Assembly (NCBI GenBank): GCA_948664205.1
Contig: CAPNDH010000016.1
Coordinates: 1 to 28,957 of the forward strand
Direction of reading: 5' to 3'
From: an uncultured Clostridia bacterium
GTDB taxonomy: Bacteria; Bacillota; Clostridia; TANB77; CAG-508
DNA: 28,957 nucleotides
Shown here: positions 1 through 7,100 of the stretch, piece after piece
Layout: every line of letters begins with the position of its first letter
How positions within the stretch are numbered: the stretch's first letter is position 1
The notes under the pieces: model-generated
Databases searched by the model: none
What the model was told of the DNA's origin: nothing
Seen by the model: the letters and a program-made list of their open reading frames with translations, nothing else
Program-made: the position numbers and the translations under genes

Positions 1-82
1 AAAAATATAAAAAAATTCTCAAAAAAAGTGTCCAAAAACTTGACATAGATCCAATTTAATACAAAAAAAGAAGGAGAATGAT

Positions 83-664
83 ATGAAAGAAAAAATAGTA
101 ATGGCAACAAATAACCAAGGAAAATTAAAAGAAGTAAGAGAAATATTAAAAGATTATGAAATATTATCATTAAAAGATTTAGGATGTGACATTGAAGTAG
201 AAGAAGACCAAGATACTTTTGAAGGAAATAGTTTAAAAAAGGCAAAAGAAATTTCAAAATTACTAAAAATGCCATGTATTGCAGATGATAGTGGACTATG
301 TATAGAAGAATTAAATGGCTTTCCAGGAGTATTAACAGCAAGATTCCTAGGAGAAGATGCAAGCCAAGAAGAAAGAAACAATTACCTAATAAATAAATTA
401 GAAGAAAAAGAAAATAGAAAAGCAACAATAGTTACAGTTATGACATATATAGATGAAGAAAAAGGTAAAAAAGTAGTAGCAAGAGGAGAAGTAAAAGGTA
501 ATATAGCAAAAGAAAAAAGAGGAAATAATGGTTTTGGATTTGATGAAATATTCGAATTAGAAAATGGAAAAACTTTAGCACAGTTAACAAGTGAAGAGAA
601 AAATACCATAAGTAGTAGAAGAATAGCATTAGAAAATTTGAAAAAGCAATTAGAGAATAGGTAA
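83..664 (+). CDS. rdgB: RdgB/HAM1-type XTP/dITP pyrophosphatase
   Basis: Non-canonical purine NTP pyrophosphatase of 193 aa, the usual family length. The family hydrolyses ITP, dITP and XTP to monophosphates in the cytoplasm and keeps deaminated purines out of nucleic acids. Visible motifs are the N-terminal substrate loop TNNQGKLKE (residues 9-17), the metal-binding ADDSGL (about 67-72) and the NNGFGFDEIF loop (about 148-157). The ATG follows an AGAAGGAGA ribosome binding site by about 6 nt. Oddity: the C-terminal family motifs usually read AEL and SHR, but here they read AQL and SSR (about 166-180), so base recognition may differ slightly. A TTGACA hexamer at 40-45 could be its -35, but I see no well-placed -10. 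The assignment is secure at family level. Confidence 0.95.
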   Translation: MKEKIVMATNNQGKLKEVREILKDYEILSLKDLGCDIEVEEDQDTFEGNSLKKAKEISKLLKMPCIADDSGLCIEELNGFPGVLTARFLGEDASQEERNNYLINKLEEKENRKATIVTVMTYIDEEKGKKVVARGEVKGNIAKEKRGNNGFGFDEIFELENGKTLAQLTSEEKNTISSRRIALENLKKQLENR

Positions 665-721
665 AGCGAAGCTATTCTAAAAAGTATATTTAAGTTAATT
701 TTATAAAAAACACCAAAATAA

Positions 722-750
722 TTGACATAAAATAATAAATATAATATAAT
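722..750 (+). promoter_or_regulatory. Sigma-A promoter for the 822-1988 gene pair
   Basis: TTGACA at 722-727 and TATAAT at 745-750 are separated by 17 bp. A leader of about 65 nt precedes the ATG at 822. Confidence 0.8.
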
Positions 751-821
751 GCACTAAGTTAAGCCAATAAGGCAATGTTAAAATGTAACTTTAAAAATAA
801 TTTTTGAAAGGAGAAGGTTAT

Positions 822-1484
822 ATGCCAGGTATGATTTTTCATTTAGTATTTGCTGAAGAGGTATATCGGAGAACAAAAATAAAATTAAACAAGGTAGATT
901 TCTTCTCAGGAAATCTAATTCCAGACTTAGTTACAACAGAAAATAAAAAATATACACATTATCGAATTAATAGTCATATGGAAGGATTCATGGTACCAGA
1001 TTTAGAAAAAGTAAGAAGAGAAATTTTTGATAGAGATAGTTCTATTAGATTAGGTATATATACTCACTTATATTTGGATCACTATTTTATAGAAGAATTT
1101 CTTACTAAAGAATTTATTTATGATAAAGAAAATGGAAAAGTAACAAATCCAAGAACAAATACAACATGGGAATTAAAACAGTTTTTTGCAAACCCTTCTG
1201 ACGGGGGAATTCTATATGAAGGATATACGCAAATAAATAATCTTTTAATTAAATATGGTTGCATTAGTAAAGAAACCTTAGATATTCTTCCAGATAATCT
1301 TCCACTTACCGGCATTGAAGCATTTGATAAAAGGTATGAAATGACATGGAGAGAAGAATTAGAAGGTTATCTTTTAGAAAATATACCATACACTGGTAAA
1401 ATATTTGAATATGAGAGAATAACTTCTGCTATTTATGATATTGCAAATAATCTTATTAAAGAACTGGAAAAAATAACTAACTAA
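822..1484 (+). CDS. Zinc-dependent phospholipase C-like / alpha-helical hydrolase-fold protein
   Basis: Protein of about 220 aa whose opening pattern (MPGMIFHLVFAEEV, then a GNLIPD segment around residues 30-37) and spaced histidines (HYR, SHM, THLYLDHY) resemble the bacterial zinc-dependent phospholipase C-like family. These are mostly uncharacterised soluble helical proteins. The likely metal ligands are the N-terminal His, the Asp in the PD motif and the HLYLDH segment around residue 85-92. The frame is open to a TTG at 804, but the ATG at 822 sits right behind AAAGGAGAAGG and is the better start. It has its own TTGACA/TATAAT promoter and is followed 21 nt later by the CoaD-like gene, so the two probably form an operon. 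The substrate is unknown; no signal peptide is seen. Confidence 0.6.
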   Translation: MPGMIFHLVFAEEVYRRTKIKLNKVDFFSGNLIPDLVTTENKKYTHYRINSHMEGFMVPDLEKVRREIFDRDSSIRLGIYTHLYLDHYFIEEFLTKEFIYDKENGKVTNPRTNTTWELKQFFANPSDGGILYEGYTQINNLLIKYGCISKETLDILPDNLPLTGIEAFDKRYEMTWREELEGYLLENIPYTGKIFEYERITSAIYDIANNLIKELEKITN

Positions 1485-1505
1485 AAATTATTGGAGGAGA
1501 ATACT

Positions 1506-1988
1506 ATGAAAACAGGAATATTTGCAAGAAGTTTTGATCCATTTACATTAGGGCATTTATATATTACAAAAGTAGCAAGTAATGCTTTTGATAAAGTTAT
1601 AATTTGTATAGCAACTAACCCAGAAAAGCAAAGAACATTTTCAAAAGAGCTAATGAAAAAAGGAATAGAAGATACTCTAAAAGAAAATGCAATTAGTAAT
1701 TGCGAAGTAGTATGCTATGATGGATTTATAGTAGATTTGGCAAAAAGAGAAAATGCTCAAACAATAATTAGAGGTTTAAGAAACTTTGGAGATTTTGAAT
1801 ATGAAGAAAAAATAGCTAAGGAATATTATAACCAAGCAGGAATATACACAATGTATGTGGATTCAGGAAGATATGTAGGAATAAAAGAAAATACAAGCTC
1901 TACAAAAGTAAGAGAGTTATTAAAACAAAATAAACCTATTTCAGACTATGTACCTAAAAGTATAGAAACTCTAATAGCTAAAAAATAA
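1506..1988 (+). CDS. coaD: Phosphopantetheine adenylyltransferase-like nucleotidyltransferase
   Basis: Nucleotidyltransferase of the HxGH superfamily, 160 aa as expected for CoaD, which adenylates 4'-phosphopantetheine in coenzyme A synthesis. Motifs: SFDPFTLGH (residues 9-17, the TxGH nucleotide-binding motif), ATNPEKQRTFS (36-46), RGLRNFGDFEYE (89-100) and a SST triplet (131-133) in place of the usual ISS(S/T). The first motif reads FARSFDPF rather than the usual YPGSFDPV, so this is a divergent CoaD or a paralogue with another acceptor. The ATG at 1506 follows TTGGAGGAGA; an upstream in-frame TTG at 1491 lies inside that site and is not the start. The stop lies 9 nt before a large hairpin. 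Confidence 0.8.
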   Translation: MKTGIFARSFDPFTLGHLYITKVASNAFDKVIICIATNPEKQRTFSKELMKKGIEDTLKENAISNCEVVCYDGFIVDLAKRENAQTIIRGLRNFGDFEYEEKIAKEYYNQAGIYTMYVDSGRYVGIKENTSSTKVRELLKQNKPISDYVPKSIETLIAKK

Positions 1989-1997
1989 CAAAAAGAA

Positions 1998-2091
1998 GCT
2001 GTAAAAAAATTGAGTCAAAAGGGACGGGGTAAATTGGCACTCCTCGAAGTGCCAATTTACCCCGTCCCTTTTGACTCAATTTTTTTACAGC
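1998..2091. repeat. 44-bp perfect inverted repeat (dispersed REP-like hairpin, copy 1), probable bidirectional terminator
   Basis: Arms at 1998-2041 and 2048-2091 are perfectly complementary around the loop CCTCGA. The core contains GAGTCAAAAGGGACGGGG. The T-run in each arm and the position between two convergent genes suit a terminator. A second copy lies at 21326-21423 with paired base substitutions. Confidence 0.9.
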
Positions 2092-2104
2092 CTCTTTTTA
2101 AATT

Positions 2105-3022
2105 TTATACTTGTGCTATCTGGCTTGTCCATTCCTCTACTTTATCATCAGGAACATACAAATTATCATTTAAGCCTCTACCTAACTGGTTTTTCTTATT
2201 AGCACCATGATAGTCACTTCCACCTGATACTAACAAATTAGAACTTGCACAAACATCTAATAGATATTTAGTGTTTTCAAAAGTAAAAGTAGGATAGTAG
2301 CACTCTATACCATCTATTTCTCCAGTTTTCAATAATTCATCTAATATCGATTTTGAGTAATCGCCATACTGAAAAATATGGGGAATAAACACTTTACCAA
2401 CACATGAACGTATTAAGTTAATAGTATCCATATAATTAGGGTATGCACTAAATTCTACATAGAATTTACTTTTTGGGTTTGTAAGCCATCCGCGATACAA
2501 GCTTTCTTTATTTGTATGTTCTATTTTGTCAGAAAATAAAGTATTAGTATTTTTCTTTAAATTCTCTGTATCGCCAAAGAGTATACTTGAAACAAATTTA
2601 GCAGGTTGAACAAGAAAGTCTGTATATAAATCTTCTGTATTCTCAGGTAAAATAATATTTTTCTTACGTAATACTTCTAAAATAGCTTTCAAATAAGATC
2701 TGTTTATTTCTTCTTTACTCTTATACAAAGTTGGAAGATTTACCTTCATTTCATATACAGATATACCATAACCAAGTAATTCAATTTCTCTTCCCTGGCA
2801 TATAGTTTTCAATTCAATTCCAGGTATAATAATTCCACTAAATAAATTCCTGTACTTTTCAATTTCAGGATAAGCATCTACACTTTCATGATCTGTTATT
2901 GAAATCCGCTTAAGACCTAATTCCTCAGCTTCAATTAAAACTTCCTTAGGTGTTTTAGTACCATCTGATTTGTTAGTGTGTACATGTAAATCATTTCTGT
3001 TTTGTTTACTACAAGGTATCAT
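2105..3022 (-). CDS. PHP-domain phosphoesterase (TrpH/3',5'-bisphosphate nucleotidase type)
   Basis: PHP-superfamily metallophosphoesterase of 305 aa. Metal-binding motifs seen: DLHVHTNKSDG (His13, His15), ITDHESVD (Asp44, His45), PGIE (Glu70), a histidine in FIPHIFQYGD, and a C-terminal GSDYHG. This set is typical of TrpH/YciV-like enzymes that release phosphate from nucleoside 3',5'-bisphosphates or short RNA ends; histidinol phosphatase is a related possibility. The ATG is preceded by AAGGAGGAAT. It is divergent from the SDR/HisG-like operon and shares the 3023-3197 intergenic region, so a role in dephosphorylating that pathway's product is possible but unproven. Its 3' end runs into the shared hairpin at 1998-2091. 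Confidence 0.85.
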   Translation of the reverse strand: MIPCSKQNRNDLHVHTNKSDGTKTPKEVLIEAEELGLKRISITDHESVDAYPEIEKYRNLFSGIIIPGIELKTICQGREIELLGYGISVYEMKVNLPTLYKSKEEINRSYLKAILEVLRKKNIILPENTEDLYTDFLVQPAKFVSSILFGDTENLKKNTNTLFSDKIEHTNKESLYRGWLTNPKSKFYVEFSAYPNYMDTINLIRSCVGKVFIPHIFQYGDYSKSILDELLKTGEIDGIECYYPTFTFENTKYLLDVCASSNLLVSGGSDYHGANKKNQLGRGLNDNLYVPDDKVEEWTSQIAQV

Positions 3023-3062
3023 AATTATTCCTCCTTATAAAAAATATTATTAATATATAAAA

Positions 3063-3091
3063 GTTATAGCAAATTATGTAGAAAAAGTCAA
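3063..3091 (-). promoter_or_regulatory. Promoter of the PHP gene
   Basis: On the minus strand TTGACT (3091-3086) and TATAAC (3068-3063) are separated by 17 bp, about 40 bp upstream of the PHP start codon. Confidence 0.65.
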
Positions 3092-3109
3092 CAGATAAAC
3101 ATAAAAAAG

Positions 3110-3138
3110 TTGACATATTGTTTGAAACAATATATAAT
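3110..3138 (+). promoter_or_regulatory. Strong sigma-A promoter of the SDR/HisG-like/PurC-like operon
   Basis: TTGACA at 3110-3115 and TATAAT at 3133-3138 with a 17-bp spacer, giving a leader of about 50 nt. The spacer and -10 contain the palindrome-like TATTGTTTGAAACAATA (3116-3132), a possible operator. The region lies back to back with the PHP promoter. Confidence 0.85.
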
Positions 3139-3197
3139 ACTAACGTAATTTTATAAAAACATTATTATTAAATTTAATAAAATGAAGGGAGAACAAA

Positions 3198-3893
3198 ATG
3201 AAAAAAATAGCTATTATAACAGGATGTAACAGAGGAGCAGGTGAAGGCATACGGAATGAGCTGTTAAAAGATGGTTATTTCGTATATGGAATTAACAGAA
3301 CCGCCACACTAGAAGCAGAGAAAATTTCAAATTACAAAGAATTCATTTGTGATATTTCAGATGCAGAAAAATTAAAAGAAGTAAGCAATGAAATAAAAGA
3401 AAATGTAGATTTGTTAGTACTTAATGCAGGAATAAGAAAATTTGGAAATATTTCAGAACTTTCATTTGAAGATTTTTCATACTCTATTGATGTAAATCTT
3501 AAAGGTCCATTTTATGTTGTATCACTTTTCTTAGAAAAAGTAAAAAAATGCAAAGGTAGCATAGTGTTTATAGGTTCACATGCAGGTAGATACCCATTTG
3601 GAATGGGTGCAGCATATTGCAGTAGTAAAAGGGGAATAGAAGCTTTAGCAGAATGCTTAATGGAAGAAACAAGAAGAGAAGGAGTTAAAGTTATTCATTT
3701 ATCTTTAGGAGCTATAAAAAATAGGGAACATGGGTATGAAGAAGAATGGAAGATAAAGCCAGAAGAATTAGGAAATGCAATTGTAATGTTAACAAAAATG
3801 CCAAACAATTTATTATTTAGTGACATTAACTTAAGACCTCAATCACCAAAAGAATTAGAAATTCAAGGAATTGAACTTATGCAATATAAATAA
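3198..3893 (+). CDS. Short-chain dehydrogenase/reductase (candidate coformycin/pentostatin-type ketoreductase)
   Basis: Classical SDR of 231 aa with NAD(P)-binding TGCNRGAGEG (residues 8-17), NAG (76-78), Asn100, Ser127 in IGSHAG and the catalytic YCSSK pair (Tyr140, Lys144), so the catalytic tetrad is complete. It starts the operon behind AAGGGAG and is followed 15 nt after its stop by the fusion gene with its own AGGAGG. Alone it could reduce almost any ketone. Next to HisG-like and PurC-like genes it matches the SDR of pentostatin/coformycin clusters, which reduces the 8-keto diazepinone to the hydroxyl form. That role is inferred from context only. Confidence 0.85.
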   Translation: MKKIAIITGCNRGAGEGIRNELLKDGYFVYGINRTATLEAEKISNYKEFICDISDAEKLKEVSNEIKENVDLLVLNAGIRKFGNISELSFEDFSYSIDVNLKGPFYVVSLFLEKVKKCKGSIVFIGSHAGRYPFGMGAAYCSSKRGIEALAECLMEETRREGVKVIHLSLGAIKNREHGYEEEWKIKPEELGNAIVMLTKMPNNLLFSDINLRPQSPKELEIQGIELMQYK

Positions 3894-3908
3894 AAGGAGG
3901 AAAAATTA

Positions 3909-6113
3909 ATGAAAACTATTAAATGTAATGGAAGTATTGCTATTGAAAACATAGGAAACTTTGTAACGAAAATTTCTCAAAATGAAAATGTAGTAGTAGA
4001 AGCCACAAATGCATTTGGTGATAGCTTTGAAAGCTTATCTGATTTAGAGGTTCTTATGAGCATGGAAAATCCACCACATCATCATCCTTTAACAGGACCT
4101 ATTTATGTAAAAGGCGCTAAACCAGGAGATTTTTTAAAAGTGCATATTGAAAAAATTAAGTTAAAAGAAATGGCACAAATGCTTTCCAAAAGTGCAGGTG
4201 TTGCACCAATTGAAAGAAATGATGATTTCGACTTTTCTTCCAGATTCCCAGTTATTGCAAACGTGCAGGACGAAGAAGGAACATTGCGGTATTTTAAGAA
4301 TCAGTTAAACTTAAAAGTAATGCCATGTATAGGAATGATTGCAACTACTCCAGCGGAAGGAAGAATAAAAACAGGACACATTGGAGTCACTGGAGGAAAT
4401 TTTGACAATCCATTTATTGCAGAAGGTGTAGACATTTATTTACCTGTTGAAATTGAAGGAGCAGGCTTATATTTAGGAGATGTACATGCAAAGCAAGCGT
4501 ATGGTGAACTTAGCGGTATAGCTTTAGAAGCAAGTGCAAATGTAGAAATAAAAGTAAGTGTTTTAAAACCATGGATTCCATTTGAATCATCACCCATATT
4601 TATTATGGGAAAAGAGCCACTTACTAAACAAAATTCACTTGCAGTAATAGGAATTGGTAAAAATTTTAAAAATGGTGATGAAGCAGTAAGAGATGCATTC
4701 TTCAAATCAATTGAAGTTGTAAAAAGGTTGAAACCTACAATGGACGAAATGATGATAAGGTCACTTTTATCATTAATTGGAAATTCCATGGCAGGGCAGG
4801 CCTATTCAAATACTTCAGAGTCTACTAGCCAAATTCTTTTTACAGAAACAGAACTTCGGTCGATTTATAAAACAGAAAACCCATATATATTAAATGAATT
4901 AGAGTTATGTTTGTTTAAAGTTCCAAAAAATGACACTACTTACAAGAAAACATTAATAACAATAGGGGCTGTAAAAGGAAGACTTCAAAAAGTACTGCAT
5001 AAGTATCTTGAATCTTTAAGAATACAAATTCCTAATGTAAACTCAAGAATGTTGGTATATGATATAGAAACAGAAAAATGCATTTTAAGAATTCATTTAT
5101 TAAAATGGGCAGATATAACCAAAAATTATAATAAGTTTGACCTTGTTATATACGGAGCAGATAAGTGGCTTGAAAATTCTAACAAGGCCTTTGTTGCATT
5201 AAAATACTTTGAACAAAATGACTGCAGAATGAGTATATTAGTTCCTGAAGAATTAAAAAACTATCCAATTTCTTATTTCTTAGAAAGAAAAATTGCAACA
5301 ACATATCCTAACGTATTAAAACAGAACTATCCTATAAGCAATAGTAATATTGTAAATATGGAAGGAAGTGTTGAAGCAAGTATCAAAATGGGATGGGCAA
5401 GCTCTATTTTTGATGTTGTAGAAACCGGAGAAACTGCAAGAGTAAACGGTTTAGTAGAACATACAGAAGTAATTAAATTTGGGGCAGTTTTAGCAACAGC
5501 TCGAATTGATAAGCTTCCGCTTTTTATAAACTTAGGTTTAATTGATTCTATTACAGAAAAAAGCTGTATAGCATTTGATGGAATTGATGGTTCAGGAAAA
5601 TCTACTTTAGCAAAGGCCTTAGTACAATCAGGTTTATTTGCAAACTCACCAGTAGTTTTGGTAGAACCCTTTTCTGGAAAAGTAGGTAAAGATGCTTTTT
5701 CATTATGGAAAAATGGAAAATACGATTTATGGGCAAAAATTGTAGGAAAGCAACATTGGACAGCAAGAAATATTGTTAGCACAGTATATGATCGTTCAAT
5801 ACTTACTGCAATTGTAGATATTATTGAAGATAAAGAAAAAGTAAGAAATATATTAAAAGTATGGGAACCTTTTCCTGATTACTTATTCTACTGCAAAGTC
5901 AGTGCGATAGAAGCATATGAAAGAAATAAAAAGAGAAGTAGTAAAGATGAATTTGACAGTTTAGAGTCTTTACAGGAGTATGAACTTAAGTATGATGAAG
6001 CAGTAAAATTCTTAAAAGAAGAAACTAATATAAAGGTAGTAGAACTTGATGCAACACTTTCAACGAAGCAAAATATAGAAAAGGTAAAGGAGATACTGCA
6101 AAATGGAAAATGA
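3909..6113 (+). CDS. Trifunctional fusion: acetamidase/formamidase - HisG-like ATP phosphoribosyltransferase - thymidylate-kinase-like domain
   Basis: A 734-aa protein with three recognisable parts. (1) Residues about 1-300 match the FmdA/AmdA acetamidase/formamidase family: HHHPLTGPIYVKGAKPGD, GHIGVTGGNFDNP and GDVHAKQAYGE (the family usually ends GDGE). (2) Residues about 345-545 are HisG-like: TIGAVKGRLQKVL, DLVIYGADKWLE, KIATTYPNVLKQNYP, GSVEASIKMGWASSIFD and the PRPP loop DVVETGETAR (about 501-510). (3) Residues about 552-734 are a thymidylate-kinase-like P-loop domain: FDGIDGSGKST (Walker A, Lys564), YDRSILTAIV (DR motif) and a C-terminal lid with KRSSKDEF. HisG joins PRPP to N1 of ATP; amidases of part 1 hydrolyse small amides; part 3 phosphorylates nucleoside monophosphates. 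I know of no described protein with this order. RBS AAAGGAGG precedes the ATG, and the stop overlaps the next gene by 11 nt, suggesting translational coupling. Likely a cytoplasmic assembly enzyme for a purine-derived metabolite. Confidence 0.85.
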   Translation: MKTIKCNGSIAIENIGNFVTKISQNENVVVEATNAFGDSFESLSDLEVLMSMENPPHHHPLTGPIYVKGAKPGDFLKVHIEKIKLKEMAQMLSKSAGVAPIERNDDFDFSSRFPVIANVQDEEGTLRYFKNQLNLKVMPCIGMIATTPAEGRIKTGHIGVTGGNFDNPFIAEGVDIYLPVEIEGAGLYLGDVHAKQAYGELSGIALEASANVEIKVSVLKPWIPFESSPIFIMGKEPLTKQNSLAVIGIGKNFKNGDEAVRDAFFKSIEVVKRLKPTMDEMMIRSLLSLIGNSMAGQAYSNTSESTSQILFTETELRSIYKTENPYILNELELCLFKVPKNDTTYKKTLITIGAVKGRLQKVLHKYLESLRIQIPNVNSRMLVYDIETEKCILRIHLLKWADITKNYNKFDLVIYGADKWLENSNKAFVALKYFEQNDCRMSILVPEELKNYPISYFLERKIATTYPNVLKQNYPISNSNIVNMEGSVEASIKMGWASSIFDVVETGETARVNGLVEHTEVIKFGAVLATARIDKLPLFINLGLIDSITEKSCIAFDGIDGSGKSTLAKALVQSGLFANSPVVLVEPFSGKVGKDAFSLWKNGKYDLWAKIVGKQHWTARNIVSTVYDRSILTAIVDIIEDKEKVRNILKVWEPFPDYLFYCKVSAIEAYERNKKRSSKDEFDSLESLQEYELKYDEAVKFLKEETNIKVVELDATLSTKQNIEKVKEILQNGK

Positions 6114-6905
6114 GAATAAATATAGCTATTTAAAACAAATTGATTTTCAAAGTCGGCCAATAATTGCAAACGGCAAATCTAAAACGATATATGCATTAGA
6201 TGAGGAAATTGCAATTATGTTCTATAAGCCTCATTTACGAATAAAAGGGAAGGAATAATTGAAGGTACAGACGTATATCGTATGTATGCAACAATGTTCT
6301 TCTTAAACCTTATGGAGGCAAATGGAATTCCAACAGAGCGTGTAAATGATAAAATTTTAGACATAGGTGGAAAATTTGCAATTCTTATTAAGCGTTGCAA
6401 ACCACTTCCAATAGAATGGATAAGAAGATATTATGCAGCAGGCTCAATAGTAAGGCTTTTCCCTACATTTGTAACAGAAGGGCAAAAGTTTGAACCACCT
6501 CTTAATAAGTATGACGCCAAAATTGATGTTAGCTTAACAGGTGGAATTGATGACCCTACAATGAATGAAAGTTATATAACAGGTCTGCACCTCATGACAA
6601 AAGAGCAATTTGATCAGGCAGATGCAATGCTTTCGAAAATAGGAGATATATTAAACGATGTATATTTAAAAGCAGGTATAAAACTAATCGACTTAAAAAT
6701 GGAATTTGGCATTTTAAATGATAAAGTAATTCTTATTGATGAACTTAGTCAAGACTGTATGCGAGCAAACGACATAAAAACAGGCGAAACACTAACAAAA
6801 GACGCATATAGGCAGTGGAAAACACCAAAGGAAGTTTTAAAAACATATGAAACATTTTTAGAACGCATGTGTCCTAATTATAAAGAGCTTGTTATTAAGC
6901 TGTAA
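6103..6905 (+). pseudogene. PurC/SAICAR-synthetase-like gene with a one-base frameshift
   Basis: The ATG at 6103 (RBS AAAGGAGA, overlapping the fusion gene's end) opens a frame reading NGKSKTIYALDEEIAIMFYKPHLR that stops at 6256-6258. The rest continues in another frame (visible ATG at 6282) with EGTDVYRMYATMFF, IRRYYAAGSIVRLFP, EPPL, DDPTMNE and LIDLKMEFG to 6905. Joined, they give about 267 aa, a full-length SAICAR synthetase-like ATP-grasp-fold protein. PurC couples aspartate to CAIR using ATP. Adding one A to the AAAA run at 6243-6246 restores a continuous frame (..RIKREGIIEGTDVYR..). The lesion may be an assembly error, a real null allele, or slippage. In this operon a PenB-like role in diazepine nucleoside synthesis is more likely than housekeeping purine synthesis. 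Identity is good; function is inferred. Confidence 0.8.
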
Positions 6906-6911
6906 CACAAA

Positions 6912-6945
6912 ACACCAACCTAATAATTTTTAGGTTGGTGTTTTT
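6912..6945 (+). terminator. Rho-independent terminator of the HisG-like/PurC-like operon
   Basis: Stem ACACCAACCTAA (6912-6923) pairs with TTAGGTTGGTGT (6930-6941), loop TAATTT, followed by a T-run. It lies 6 nt after the PurC-like stop. Confidence 0.9.
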
Positions 6946-6970
6946 GTTATAAAAGGTCGACAAAAAATTG

Positions 6971-6998
6971 TTGACTTTTTTTCATGTTAATATATAAT
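6971..6998 (+). promoter_or_regulatory. Promoter of adhE
   Basis: TTGACT (6971-6976) and TATAAT (6993-6998) with a 16-bp spacer, giving a leader of about 95 nt. I looked for a clear Rex operator palindrome overlapping it and did not find a convincing one. Confidence 0.7.
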
Positions 6999-7013
6999 AT
7001 TAATAGAAAAAAG

Positions 7014-7044
7014 TTCCCAATTAGGGACAGTCCCCAATTGGGAA
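7014..7044. repeat. REP-like GGGACAGTCCC hairpin in the adhE leader
   Basis: A near-perfect palindrome, TTCCCAATTAGGGAC / GTCCCCAATTGGGAA, with one mismatch, followed by a degenerate second unit with GGACAG and TTGGGACA (7049-7064). It lies between promoter and ribosome binding site, so it is transcribed. GGGACAG-type palindromes are common dispersed repeats in clostridia. Confidence 0.65.
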
Positions 7045-7100
7045 AAAAGGACAGTTTGGGACAACCCTTAATTAAAAAACAAAAGAAGGAGAGATAAAAT

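Noticed and set aside
2010..2210. 66-codon open frame across the hairpin and PHP gene end
   Set aside because: It encodes the inverted repeat and antisense of the PHP gene, with no ribosome binding site.
6236..6262. Programmed -1 frameshift in the PurC-like gene
   Set aside because: The run ATAAAAGGG lacks a proper X-XXY-YYZ heptamer and no downstream stimulatory hairpin is obvious; a simple indel is more economical.
6971..7013. Possible Rex operator in front of adhE
   Set aside because: There are TTGTTGAC and GTTAA fragments but no full TTGTTAA-N4-TTAACAA-type palindrome at the right spacing.
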